Source of the DNA: Acidimicrobiales bacterium
Lineage (GTDB): Bacteria > Actinomycetota > Acidimicrobiia > Acidimicrobiales > VFJN01
Reading direction: 5' to 3'
Length of the DNA stretch: 64,000 nucleotides
NCBI GenBank assembly: GCA_035316325.1
Contig: DATHJB010000172.1
Location: 44,161 to 108,160, forward strand
Shown here: one piece after another, positions 8,271 through 16,645 of the stretch
How positions within the stretch are numbered: position 1 is the stretch's first letter
How the letters are laid out: each line of letters opens with the position of its first letter
Translations under genes and position numbers: made by a program
Notes under the pieces: generated by a model
Told to the model about the DNA's origin: nothing
Database searches by the model: none
The model's input: the letters and a program-made list of their open reading frames with translations, nothing else

Positions 8271-9077
8271 TCACAGGCCCTCGGCTTCCAGGGCCCGCGA
8301 CCTCTGCTTGGTGTTCCAGCTCCTCACCGCGACGTTCGTGACGACGCCGAGCGACGCGGCCACCAACGTCGCGGCGTAGATGCCATCGGTATCGAAGTCG
8401 TTCCGGCTCGCGACGAGGAGGCCGCCCAGGCCGCCGGCGCTCATGAGCATCTCCCCCACGATCGTCGACACGAGCGTCAACGGAGCGGAGATCATCAGGG
8501 CCGCGAGGGCGTACTCCCGCGAGTGCGGAACGAGGTAGGCCGACAGGAGGTCGCGGTCCTGCGCGCCCATGACCCGCAGGCTGTCGAGCATGACCCGATC
8601 GGACGACCTGAGCCCCTGCAGGACGTTGTAGAAGATGGGGAAGAAGGCCGTCCCGACGACGTAGACCATGATGGGTGCGAGGCCACTTCCGAGCCACAGG
8701 ATGAACAGCGGCACGAGCACGATGCGGGGCACGCTGTTCACGACGGCGGCGACCGGCTCGAAGAGGTTGGCGATGTGCTTGCTGCGCCAGACCAGGAACG
8801 CCGCCACCAGCCCGAGGACGGTTCCGATGATCAGGCCGCCGGCGGCGCGGCCCAACGTCGACCGGATCGCTCCCCAGAGCACCGCGTCACCGCCGTCCAA
8901 CCCCATCCACTCCCCGAGGGTCCGGCCGATGGCCGAGGGCTGCGCCACGAGCAGCTCGTCCAGCCAGCGGCCCGGGGCCACCTCGAAGAACGCCAGCAGC
9001 CCCACGAGGATGAGCGTCCTCCCGAGCCACACGGACGAGCGGTACCTGGCGCCCGACCGGTCCTTCACAGCCGCCAC
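8271..9077 (-). CDS. ABC transporter permease, NitT/TauT (SsuC) type
   Basis: A 268-residue inner-membrane permease with about six hydrophobic segments. The EAA-like loop is at MLDSLRVMGAQDRDLLSAYLVP, shared with nitrate/sulfonate/taurine/thiamine-precursor importers. It starts at GTG 9077, 13 bases inside the preceding permease gene. With the second permease (9065-9832), ATPase and lipoprotein it completes a two-permease importer, so the channel is probably a heterodimer. The substrate is unknown; this family imports sulfonates, nitrate, pyrimidine precursors and small organic acids. Confidence 0.92.
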   Translation of the reverse strand: MAAVKDRSGARYRSSVWLGRTLILVGLLAFFEVAPGRWLDELLVAQPSAIGRTLGEWMGLDGGDAVLWGAIRSTLGRAAGGLIIGTVLGLVAAFLVWRSKHIANLFEPVAAVVNSVPRIVLVPLFILWLGSGLAPIMVYVVGTAFFPIFYNVLQGLRSSDRVMLDSLRVMGAQDRDLLSAYLVPHSREYALAALMISAPLTLVSTIVGEMLMSAGGLGGLLVASRNDFDTDGIYAATLVAASLGVVTNVAVRSWNTKQRSRALEAEGL

Positions 9078-9832
9078 GACGAGACCCTCCGATCGAAGCG
9101 CCGCAGGAGGTTGTCGACGAGCACGCCGACCATGGTGAGCACCGTCACCACCGACAGCAGGCTCGTCGCGTCGAGCGCGTACTGGGCGCTGATCACGAGC
9201 CGTCCCATGCCCGGCGTGTAGGAGAAGAACTCGGCGAACACCGTTCCCAGGATCGCCAAGGCTGCGCTCAGCCGAGCGGACGCGACGAGGAAGGGGACCA
9301 GCGTCGGCAACGTCAGGTTGACCCAGACGTCGCGCTCGCTCGCGCCGAGCATCAGCAGAGCGTCGCGATGGCTCTGCTTCGACGTCGCGAGGCCGGCGCG
9401 GACGTTGTAGTAGAAGACGAAGAAGACGAGCAGGACGACGAGGAGGAACTTCGGGGTGTCACCGAGGCCGAAGGCGAAGAGGAAGAGCGGGACCAACGCC
9501 GGCTTCGGAACGGCATAGACGATGTCGACGTACCAGCCGAGGACGTCGTCGATCCACCGGAGCCGGGCGAACGCCGACCCGACGACGACGGCTCCGACCG
9601 CCGAGATGAGGAAGGCCGTGGCGGCGATCCTCATCGTGCGCACCAGGTTCGTGGAGAGCGTCCCGTCCTGGAGCCACTCGCCGATCTTGTCCACGACGAG
9701 CGTCGGGCGGCTGACCCAGAACTCGTCCTGGTAGCCGAGGCGCACCGCGCCTTCCCACAGAGCGAGGAAGACGATCAACGCCGCCGCCGAGTGCAGGCGA
9801 TCCGACGAGAGCCGACGCACGATCGCCCTCAC
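9065..9832 (-). CDS. ABC transporter permease, NitT/TauT type (second subunit)
   Basis: A 255-residue membrane protein with the family loop DALLMLGASERDVWVNLTLP. The GTG at 9832 overlaps the ATPase stop as GTGA (9829-9832), which decides the start; longer open frame upstream belongs to the ATPase region. It is similar in layout to, but clearly different from, the neighbouring permease, which suggests an asymmetric transporter. Confidence 0.92.
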   Translation of the reverse strand: MRAIVRRLSSDRLHSAAALIVFLALWEGAVRLGYQDEFWVSRPTLVVDKIGEWLQDGTLSTNLVRTMRIAATAFLISAVGAVVVGSAFARLRWIDDVLGWYVDIVYAVPKPALVPLFLFAFGLGDTPKFLLVVLLVFFVFYYNVRAGLATSKQSHRDALLMLGASERDVWVNLTLPTLVPFLVASARLSAALAILGTVFAEFFSYTPGMGRLVISAQYALDATSLLSVVTVLTMVGVLVDNLLRRFDRRVSSWRL

Positions 9833-10719
9833 CCCGCGTGCCGCCGCCTCGCGAGCCTGCTCCACCAGCTCCCTCGGTGCTCCTGGAACGCCGTGGCATC
9901 GGAGGGAGCCTCCAGCTGGTCGCGGAGGGTCTCCCACACGAGGTCGTGCAGCGCGATCAGGTCGGGATCTCGTCGGGTGTCCCGCGGCTTCCCGGCCGTC
10001 ACCGCCAGGTCGAGCAGCACCCTCGCCGGACGCCGGGAGAAGACGACGATCCGGTCCGCCAGGAGGAGCGCTTCCTCGATCTCGTGGGTGACGTAGAGGA
10101 CGGTCATCGATTCCCGCCCCCACATCTCGAGCAACCAGCTCTGCATCTTCTGACGCAGCAGGGCGTCCAACGCCGCAAGGGGCTCGTCCATCAGCAGCGT
10201 GCGCGGGCGGTACACCAACGTCCGGGCGATCATCGCCCGACTGCGCATGCCGCCGGAGAGCTGGCCCGGGTACGCCCGCCCGAAGCCGCTCAGGCCGACC
10301 TGCTCGAGCGTCTCGTCGACGCGACGGCGGATGTCGTCCGGCCTCTCGTGCCGGAACTTCAAGGGCAGGGCGACGTTCGCCTCCACCGTCCGGTACGGCA
10401 GCAGCGTGTCGCGCTGGGTCATGTAGCCGACATCGGTGTTGACCCCGGCGATGGGACCGCCGTCGTAGGTGACCTGCCCCTCATCCGGCTCGAGCAGCCC
10501 TCCGATCATGTTGAGCAGCGTCGACTTGCCGCACCCACTCGGCCCGATCAGCGCCACGCGCTCACCGGGCCGCAGGGACAGGTCCACGTCCTGCAGCACG
10601 GGGGCCGGAGGTGCGCCACCCGGCCCCGGATACGCGAGGGAGACGCCGCGGAGCTCGAGGCTCGCCCCGCTGCGGGTCCCCAGCTCTGCCACATCCCGGG
10701 CGGTGTCCGTCACGGTCAT
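9829..10719 (-). CDS. ABC transporter ATPase, NitT/TauT type
   Basis: A 296-residue ATPase with Walker A GPSGCGKST (59-67), the Q-loop in GYMTQRDTLLPYR, signature LSGGM (154-158), Walker B TLLMDEP (174-180) and the H-loop in YVTHEIEEALLLADR. The signature reads LSGGM rather than LSGGQ, as is common in this subfamily. It powers the importer formed with the two permeases and the lipoprotein. Its ATG overlaps the stop of the lipoprotein gene (10716-10719). Confidence 0.95.
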   Translation of the reverse strand: MTVTDTARDVAELGTRSGASLELRGVSLAYPGPGGAPPAPVLQDVDLSLRPGERVALIGPSGCGKSTLLNMIGGLLEPDEGQVTYDGGPIAGVNTDVGYMTQRDTLLPYRTVEANVALPLKFRHERPDDIRRRVDETLEQVGLSGFGRAYPGQLSGGMRSRAMIARTLVYRPRTLLMDEPLAALDALLRQKMQSWLLEMWGRESMTVLYVTHEIEEALLLADRIVVFSRRPARVLLDLAVTAGKPRDTRRDPDLIALHDLVWETLRDQLEAPSDATAFQEHRGSWWSRLARRRHAG

Positions 10720-11867
10720 GCGTTCGGCGGCGTGATGCCCAGGTCCGCGATCGCCGCGTCCTGGAACGAGGAGTCGAACGACGCCGAGTACGAGACCGTC
10801 TCCAACGGCGCCTCCTGCGTGCTGTTCACCAGGTCGAGGGTCGAGTCGAAGGCGCCCTCGGAGACGTAGGCGCCGTTCCGGCTGTACACCTGGTAGCCGA
10901 TGTCGAAGGTGGCGTCGAACACCGCCTCGCTCATGTCCGGGTAGGCCTCCTTCATCAGGTCGTGGACCTCCTCCTGGTTGCCCTCGTCCTTCAGGTAGTC
11001 CCAGGCGCTCCAGTAGGCCTTCATGAACGCATCGAGCGTGTCGGGATGCTCCTCCGCGAAGGAGCTCGTCACGGTGAAGAAGTTCGCCACGCCGTCCGTG
11101 ATGTTCGGGACCTTCTCGAGGTCCTGCAGGGAGACGATGACCGCTCCGACGCGGTCCTTGGCGAACGACGTCTGATCGGACGGAGAGAGGAACGCATCGA
11201 TCCGGCCGGCTTCGAGCGACGCCAACATCGCCGGCGTGCTACCCAGGTACTCCGTCGTCGTCTCGCCGGCGGGGTCGACGCCGTACTGGCTCAGCACGTA
11301 GCTCAGCACCGTGGCGATGGAATCGGTCGGCCCGACCACTCCGCCGAACTTCGCTCCCGCCAGCTCGGGGATGATCTCCTCGGGGTCGGTGTCGGCATCG
11401 AAGCCTCGGCTCTCCGCGAAGTCCGGATCGATCGCCAACTGCCAATCGCTCCCGACGGCCGCCGTGCCGACCAACTTGACGTCGATCTCCCCCTTCTCCA
11501 TCGGGATCATGGTCGTCGAGGGCCCCGACTGGGTCATGTCGAGCGATCCACCGGTGAGGCCTGCGAGCTGCTCGGCCCCTGTGCCGATGTTGAGGATCTC
11601 CAGGGAGAGTCCTTCGTCCTCGAAGTACCCGCGAGCGAGGGCGGTGCGAAGCAGCATGGCGTTGTTCGGGGCGTCGTAGATCGCGACCTTGAGGGTGTCC
11701 TGGCTCAGCGACTGCCCTGCGTCGCCATTCTCGGCAGTCGTCGTCGCGTCGTCGTCACCGGCGCACGCGGCAACAGCCAGAGAAAGGATCAGGGCCACGC
11801 CGATCATTCGCAACGTACGACGACCCTGGACAACGGACTCCCGCGGAGTCGCACGTACCTGGAACAA
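10716..11867 (-). CDS. ABC transporter substrate-binding lipoprotein, NitT/TauT (SsuA) type
   Basis: A lipoprotein of about 383 residues. After a basic N-terminus and a hydrophobic stretch comes the lipobox LAVAAC, followed by an acidic linker (GDDD) and a type II periplasmic-binding fold. It captures the solute outside the membrane for the downstream permeases and ATPase. The start is uncertain. A TTG at 11867 has AGGGGGAG five bases upstream, whereas the ATG at 11888 would put that ribosome binding site inside the gene. It heads a seven-gene unit reaching 5767. The TetR operator lies 74 bases upstream (11941-11956). The ligand is unknown. Confidence 0.92.
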   Translation of the reverse strand: MFQVRATPRESVVQGRRTLRMIGVALILSLAVAACAGDDDATTTAENGDAGQSLSQDTLKVAIYDAPNNAMLLRTALARGYFEDEGLSLEILNIGTGAEQLAGLTGGSLDMTQSGPSTTMIPMEKGEIDVKLVGTAAVGSDWQLAIDPDFAESRGFDADTDPEEIIPELAGAKFGGVVGPTDSIATVLSYVLSQYGVDPAGETTTEYLGSTPAMLASLEAGRIDAFLSPSDQTSFAKDRVGAVIVSLQDLEKVPNITDGVANFFTVTSSFAEEHPDTLDAFMKAYWSAWDYLKDEGNQEEVHDLMKEAYPDMSEAVFDATFDIGYQVYSRNGAYVSEGAFDSTLDLVNSTQEAPLETVSYSASFDSSFQDAAIADLGITPPNA

Positions 11868-11940
11868 GACGTCTCCCCCTGTTTGCATGTTCGAACTTCA
11901 GCGCACGTTCCCGCGACTGACGTCGAGATCCGATCGATGC

Positions 11941-11956
11941 CCGATCGATCGTTCGG
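11941..11956. promoter_or_regulatory. TetR operator copy 2 (ABC importer unit)
   Basis: CCGATCGATCGTTCGG is the exact reverse complement of copies 1 and 4. It lies upstream of the solute-binding protein gene transcribed leftwards. Confidence 0.8.
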
Positions 11957-12190
11957 TAGGCTGAACTGTGACGAGCGTCTCATGCAGGGTGGACCGTGTC
12001 AAGGGTTCGAATCCCAGAACGAACCACTCGCCAGACCCAGGACGCGGCCGGGTGCGGGCCCAGCCGCGAGGGTCGGTCGCAGACCGGATCAGCCGACGCT
12101 TCGCCGCGGTCATGCCGCTGACCTGGACCGACGTCGATCTCGGCACCCGCTCCCACGTCCGCGCGACGCACCACACGGGCACCATGGGGG

Positions 12191-12219
12191 TTGACACCCG
12201 GGGCCAGGCGCCGGAACAC
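12191..12219 (+). promoter_or_regulatory. Possible promoter of the SDR at 12400
   Basis: TTGACA at 12191-12196 is followed after about 17-18 bases by a weak -10 (AACACT). The degenerate TetR operator follows nine bases later, the same geometry as at the MmgE/PrpD unit. Confidence 0.35.
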
Positions 12220-12227
12220 TGGATCTA

Positions 12228-12243
12228 TCGATCGATCGTTAGG
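12228..12243. promoter_or_regulatory. TetR operator copy 3 (degenerate, SDR unit)
   Basis: TCGATCGATCGTTAGG differs from the consensus CCGATCGATCGTTCGG at two of 16 positions. It lies 157-172 bases upstream of the SDR start. Confidence 0.6.
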
Positions 12244-12399
12244 GCCTACCGGCTACCGCACGCGAAAGGGGACCGCGCGGTCAGGTCGGCGACCTCGGGT
12301 GCGTCGTCACGATCGCGATCCGGCGTTTGCAGCCGTAGCCGCAACAGGGAGCGAGGCAAACATTCAATGACTGGACGCGAGACCGCCGAAGAAGGCGAT

Positions 12400-13125
12400 A
12401 TGACTGCCGTGGCCATCACCGGAGCAGCCAGTGGCATCGGTCGGCATACCGCTATCGAGGCAGCTCGTCGAGGAGCGAAAAGACTTTGGGTCATCGACCG
12501 CAACGAAAGCGGCCTTGACTCGCTCCGCGACGAGATTCCGTCGGCGTGCGACCTTCGCCCGAAGGTGCTCGACGTCACCTCGCGCAGCGGCATCGATGCG
12601 CTCGCTCGCGAGTGGATGAGCGAGTCGCCGCCAGGCCTCCTGGTCAACGCGGCCGGCATTCGATTCTCCGCGGCTCTCGGTGACACGACCGACGAGGAGT
12701 GGGACGACACCATCGCCGTCAACCTGACGGGCATCTTCCTACTCACCAGAGCGGCGTCGAATGCGATGCTTCACCATGGGGTCGGGGGCGTGATCGTCAA
12801 CATCGCGTCCATCGCCGCCGACATCGGCTTCACCGAGCGCGCCGCGTACTGCGCTTCGAAGGCGGGGGTCCTCGGCCTCACCCGAGCAGCCGCCCTCGAC
12901 CTCGCGCCCCACGGCATCCGGGTGCTCGCCATCTCCCCCGGCTTCCATCGCTCAGGGATCAGCGATGACCTGGGGGACGACATCGTCAGCGCGACGGTAC
13001 CTCTCGGGCGGCGCGGCGAGCCCTCCGAGCTGGCCGCGCTGATCCACGACATCGCGGCCTCTTCGTACGTGACAGGGACCAACGTCGTCGTGGACGGAGG
13101 CTCCTCGACAGGACGTTCGATCTGA
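12400..13125 (+). CDS. SDR-family oxidoreductase
   Basis: A 241-residue classical SDR: TGAASGIG at 7-14, NAAG at 83-86, Ser137, Tyr150-x3-Lys154 and the C-terminal TGTNVVVDGG. The ATG at 12400 puts the cofactor motif at residue 7 as is usual; an in-frame ATG at 12367 would add 11 residues without homology. It is the only enzyme transcribed rightwards in this module and sits between two TetR operators, next to the regulator gene. It probably oxidises or reduces an intermediate made by the leftward units. Confidence 0.93.
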   Translation: MTAVAITGAASGIGRHTAIEAARRGAKRLWVIDRNESGLDSLRDEIPSACDLRPKVLDVTSRSGIDALAREWMSESPPGLLVNAAGIRFSAALGDTTDEEWDDTIAVNLTGIFLLTRAASNAMLHHGVGGVIVNIASIAADIGFTERAAYCASKAGVLGLTRAAALDLAPHGIRVLAISPGFHRSGISDDLGDDIVSATVPLGRRGEPSELAALIHDIAASSYVTGTNVVVDGGSSTGRSI

Positions 13126-13150
13126 CGGCGACGCCGTGAACTAGGGTCGG

Positions 13151-13166
13151 CCGAACGATCGATCGG
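13151..13166. promoter_or_regulatory. TetR operator copy 4 (autoregulation)
   Basis: CCGAACGATCGATCGG, identical to copy 1, ends 19 bases before the TetR start at 13186. This fits negative autoregulation. Confidence 0.8.
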
Positions 13167-13185
13167 CCTCGGGAGACGGCGAACG

Positions 13186-13815
13186 GTGGCGAAGGAAGCC
13201 GGCACTACCGCGGTGGCCGAGCCGTACCCGGACCGGGTCGAGGAGGTCCTCACGACGGCGACTGCCCTCTTCTCGGAGCTGGGCTACCGCGCCGTCGGGA
13301 TCCGGATGATCGCCGACGCCGTGGGCGTACAGCCCGCCTCGCTCTACTACTACTTCCCGGGTAAAGAGGACATCCTCTATCGCATCGCCCTGCGAGCGAC
13401 GACGGACTTCATCGACGCCCACTCGACCATCCTCGAGGCAGGCACGAGCGCGCCTGACACGCTGCGGTCGCTCGTCCGCGCCCACGTCGTCTACTTCGGC
13501 AAGAACAAGCTCGTGCAGCAGGTGGCGGAGCGGGAGCTGCGGGAGCTGTCGCCACCCCACTACGAGGAGGTCAGGCGGCGTCAGCGCCAGTGGCTCGACG
13601 AGCTGTGCGCGCTCGTCGAGCGCGGGCAGCAGGAGGGTTCGCTCCACGTCACCAACCCGCGGGTGGCCACAAGGGCGATGCTCGACATGTTGAACCACTT
13701 CAACCGCTGGTACGAACCCCGTCCGAAGTTGGGCCTCCAGCGCCTGGCGGATCTCTACGCCGAGATGGTCGTCGACGGGATGCTCCAGGGAGTGTCCGCG
13801 TCCGAACCCAGGTGA
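13186..13815 (+). CDS. TetR/AcrR-family transcriptional regulator
   Basis: A 209-residue repressor. The helix-turn-helix covers about residues 18-65 (FSELGYRAVGIRMIADAVGV and SLYYYFPGKEDILY), followed by an all-helical ligand domain. It starts at GTG 13186. Its own operator lies just upstream, and the same 16-mer precedes the MmgE/PrpD unit and the ABC importer unit, so it is the best candidate for the local regulator. The C-terminal half is nearly the same as the truncated TetR at the window start, so the latter might recognise the same site. The ligand is unknown, presumably a pathway substrate or CoA ester. Confidence 0.93.
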   Translation: MAKEAGTTAVAEPYPDRVEEVLTTATALFSELGYRAVGIRMIADAVGVQPASLYYYFPGKEDILYRIALRATTDFIDAHSTILEAGTSAPDTLRSLVRAHVVYFGKNKLVQQVAERELRELSPPHYEEVRRRQRQWLDELCALVERGQQEGSLHVTNPRVATRAMLDMLNHFNRWYEPRPKLGLQRLADLYAEMVVDGMLQGVSASEPR

Positions 13816-14038
13816 CGACCGCGATCGGTTCACGCGCCGAGGTCGGTGGGGCAGCGGTTCCAGAAGATCCGCTCGTCGGCACGCTCGCGTGGGGCCGGCC
13901 GGAAGGTGGTCCCAATCGTGTTGGCCGGAGGCGCGGCATTCTGTGCATGTCGGAAACGGCCAAGACCAGGCGATCTACCGAGATCGGCAAGGACGCCTTC
14001 GGCCTGGACCAGTCGCAGGTTCGGCCCGCCCGGCGCTG

Positions 14039-14647
14039 CTACACGGACGAGAGCGTGTCCCAGGCGGCCATCGCGCAGGTGATGACCGTCTCCAACTCGG
14101 CGCGGGTGGCGCCGTCGCGGGCCTGTACAGATAGGCCCTGCACCACGGTGGTGTAGTAGCGGGCGATGGCGTCGAGGCTGGCGGGCGGCGCGGTGAGGTC
14201 GCCGTCGGTGACGCCGCGGGCGAGCCGGTCCCTGATCTCGGCGAGCATGCCGCGTCGCAGGCCGGCCAGGAACTCCCGGATCGCGTGGTTTTCCACGGCG
14301 CCGGTGGGCGCGGCGAGGATGAGCATGCAGTAGTGCGGGGTGTCCGGGCGGGTGATCTCATCGGCGGTGGCACGCAGCATGGCGTGGACCGCGGCGCGTG
14401 CGGTCGGTTGTTCGCGCAGCGCTCTCCGGGGCGGCTCGCCCGAGGTCGTGCCGTAGAGCGCCATGACCTTGCGGAACAGGTCCTCCTTGCTGCCGAAGCA
14501 GGCGTAGATGCTGGCCGAGGCGATGCCCATGGCCTCGGCCAGGTCGTTGAGCGAGGTCCCCTCGTAGCCGCGCTCCCAGAACAGGTCCAGGGCCTGGCGC
14601 AGGGCGGTGTCCGGGTCGAACGTGCGCGGCCTGCCGCGAGTAGCCAT
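14039..14647 (-). CDS. TetR-family regulator
   Basis: A 202-residue TetR protein with N-terminal HTH (DLFWERGYEGTSLNDLAEAM, then ASIYACFGSKEDLF) and a C-terminal domain of the type that often controls an adjacent oxidoreductase. It is divergent from the quinone-reductase-like gene at 14759. The 111-base gap holds two copies of GTCGTTCGAT that are probably its operators. It is unrelated in sequence detail to the TetR at 13186. Confidence 0.92.
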   Translation of the reverse strand: MATRGRPRTFDPDTALRQALDLFWERGYEGTSLNDLAEAMGIASASIYACFGSKEDLFRKVMALYGTTSGEPPRRALREQPTARAAVHAMLRATADEITRPDTPHYCMLILAAPTGAVENHAIREFLAGLRRGMLAEIRDRLARGVTDGDLTAPPASLDAIARYYTTVVQGLSVQARDGATRAELETVITCAMAAWDTLSSV

Positions 14648-14671
14648 CCCACATCCCCTCCGGACTTCTTT

Positions 14672-14735
14672 GTCGTTCGATCAAGTTTACCTTGACCTGC
14701 ACCGGACGGCCGTGACAGTTTGTTGGTCGTTCGAT
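14672..14735. promoter_or_regulatory. Paired operator-like repeats between divergent TetR and oxidoreductase
   Basis: GTCGTTCGAT occurs at 14672-14681 and 14726-14735 as direct repeats, each within a partly palindromic 15-mer (TTGTCGTTCGATCAA in the first). They flank the start regions of both divergent genes and are likely bound by the TetR encoded at 14039-14647. Confidence 0.55.
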
Positions 14736-14758
14736 AAATAAAGGGGAACCCGATCGTC

Positions 14759-15757
14759 ATGAGCCTTCCCGCAACCATGCGCGCCCTGCGGCAGACGTCA
14801 CTGAACGGCCCGCAGGACCTGAGCCTGATCACCGACGCGCCGGTCCCGAACCCAGGCCCGGGCGAGGTCCTGATCCGTGTCACCGCCGCCGGCGTCAACT
14901 TCGTCGACATCTCGCAGGCCCACGGCACGTTCGCAGGCGGCCCGCAGCCGCCGTATCTGGCGGGCATCGAGGGCGCCGGTGAAGTCACCGCCGTCGGCGA
15001 GGGGGTGACCGACCTAGAGCCCGGCGCCCACATCATCGGCGTCGGCATCGGAGGCGGCGCCTTCGCCGAGTACATGGTGCTGCCCGCGGCCGCCGCGGTC
15101 CCCGTGCCTGCGGGCTGGGCCGACGAGCAGGCGCTGGGCCTGGTCGTGAACTGGCCAACCGCGCTTGCGGCACTCAAACCACTGGGCGGCGTCACCGCAG
15201 GGCAGACCGTGCTGATCCACGCCGCGGCCGGCGGGACCGGCCAAGCCGCGGTGAAGATGGCGAAGCACTACGGCGCAACGGTGATCGCCACGGCCTCGCC
15301 AGGCAAGCACGAGGTGGTACGGGCGCTGGGCGCCGACCACGTCATCGACTCCCGCGGCACCGAGATCGCCGCCGAGGTCCTGCGACTGACCGACGGCGCG
15401 GGCGCCGACCTGGTACTGGAGTCGGTCGGCGGCGCCACCCTCGACGCCAGCCTGGCCGCGACCAAGCGGATCACCGGCCGAGTCGTCGTCTATGGCCTGG
15501 CCGGCGGGGAAGCCGCGATCACCAACTGGGAACTGGTCTACAAGCACCAGATCCACGTCATCGGCCTGAACATCGGCATCCTGATCCAGGCCGCACCGCA
15601 GATCTTCGGCGAGGTCATGGGTGAGATGTTCGGGCTCCTCGCGGCCGGGGTGCTCGGCCCCGGCCAGCCCACCATCTACGACCTGGCCGAAGGGCCGAAG
15701 GCACTCGCCGAACTGGAAGCGCGGGCCACCGTAGGCAAACTGGCACTGCTGCCCTGA
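14759..15757 (+). CDS. NADPH:quinone oxidoreductase-like medium-chain reductase
   Basis: A 332-residue MDR protein of the QOR group: a GroES-like N-terminal domain, the NADPH motif AAAGGTG near residue 160, and no zinc ligands. It reduces quinones or activated alkenes using NADPH. It starts at ATG 14759 behind AAAGGGGAA. It is divergent from a TetR gene, a common arrangement in which the repressor senses an electrophile and the reductase removes it. Confidence 0.93.
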   Translation: MSLPATMRALRQTSLNGPQDLSLITDAPVPNPGPGEVLIRVTAAGVNFVDISQAHGTFAGGPQPPYLAGIEGAGEVTAVGEGVTDLEPGAHIIGVGIGGGAFAEYMVLPAAAAVPVPAGWADEQALGLVVNWPTALAALKPLGGVTAGQTVLIHAAAGGTGQAAVKMAKHYGATVIATASPGKHEVVRALGADHVIDSRGTEIAAEVLRLTDGAGADLVLESVGGATLDASLAATKRITGRVVVYGLAGGEAAITNWELVYKHQIHVIGLNIGILIQAAPQIFGEVMGEMFGLLAAGVLGPGQPTIYDLAEGPKALAELEARATVGKLALLP

Positions 15758-15893
15758 GCAGACCGCGACGCCTCGAAATCATCCCCCAGTCGGCACGCCG
15801 CGGCACTCGACAACGAGTTGAGGCACGCAGAACGATTGCTACCGCTTGCCCCAAAGCCGGGCTGCGGTTGGTGTTGCAGACAGCAGTGCTCGG

Positions 15894-16406
15894 TCAGGTG
15901 TCGGCTGCTTGCTCTGTGGCGTCGTTGGCTTCGACGAGACGGAGCCGGAGGCACTGGTCGACCCCGAACCAGCGGTGGGTTCGCTGCTCACTGGGTGGAA
16001 ACTCGTCTTTGACGTCGTCGGTGGCGACGACTTCGGGACGGTCGACGGTGCAGGTCTGCCCGTTGGTGACGAGCACAGCGGAGCCGCCGGCCAGGACGTT
16101 CTTCAGCCAGTCCGTGTTCGACCCGTAGGGCAGGGAGACCAAGAACCCGCCGTCAGTCGCGAAGGGCACGACAGGGGTCTCGTAGAGCCGGCCCGAGGTC
16201 CGGCCTCGATGCTGTATCACCGCAGTGGACGCCCCGGGCCGGCCTGCCGACCGGCGCTGCAGCTTGTTGGTGAAGGCCCGATTGAACCGACGCACGACCC
16301 CGAGGAGACGTGGCGACTTCGTCCGCATCGCGACGACGAGGAACACCAAGCCAGCACACACCACCACCGCAAGGGCAACCACGACGATCAACGCAGTTCG
16401 CAGCAT
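15894..16406 (-). CDS. Ddn-type (F420-dependent nitroreductase family) protein with membrane anchor
   Basis: A 170-residue protein. One hydrophobic helix at residues 3-26 is followed by the split-barrel Ddn fold (IQHRGRTSGRLYETPVVPF, then GFLVSLPYGSNTDWLKNVLAGG). Family members bind deazaflavin F420 and reduce nitro compounds or quinones at the membrane. The ATG at 16406 lies just before the anchor; longer upstream frame looks non-coding. It stands alone, with 239 bases to the next gene. Confidence 0.88.
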   Translation of the reverse strand: MLRTALIVVVALAVVVCAGLVFLVVAMRTKSPRLLGVVRRFNRAFTNKLQRRSAGRPGASTAVIQHRGRTSGRLYETPVVPFATDGGFLVSLPYGSNTDWLKNVLAGGSAVLVTNGQTCTVDRPEVVATDDVKDEFPPSEQRTHRWFGVDQCLRLRLVEANDATEQAADT

Positions 16407-16645
16407 CGCTCCAACAACTCTCCCATGCCAGCACCCTGCGACCTCGTCGGCGCCCCGTCGCGCACCCAGCCCCACCGTAGGCAGGCCGTTCGAGCGGGGA
16501 CGATAGCTGGCGGCACGGACTGCTCGCCTGCACCACCCCGTCCCTCGGTCAACATCGCCAGCGGCTCGGTACCCAACGTGCGCTCACCGCCGGCGTCCGG
16601 GCTCGACTGATCCCGAGCCCGTGATCGGGGATGGCTTGCGGCTCG

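Larger units (their letters stand above)
11868..12399. other. Divergent intergenic control region
   Basis: About 530 bases between the ABC lipoprotein unit and the SDR. It holds two operator-like palindromes (11941-11956 and 12228-12243) and a possible promoter for the SDR. Open frames here look non-coding by codon pattern. The word GGGTTCGAATCCC near 12003 resembles a tRNA T-arm, but nothing around it folds as a tRNA. Confidence 0.6.

Noticed and set aside
12001..12020. tRNA T-arm-like word GGGTTCGAATCCC
   Set aside because: Only three stem pairs fit, and no acceptor, anticodon or D-arm can be built on either strand.
11968..12399. Long N-terminal extension of the SDR at 12400
   Set aside because: Residues upstream are not SDR-like and the stretch contains operator and promoter elements.
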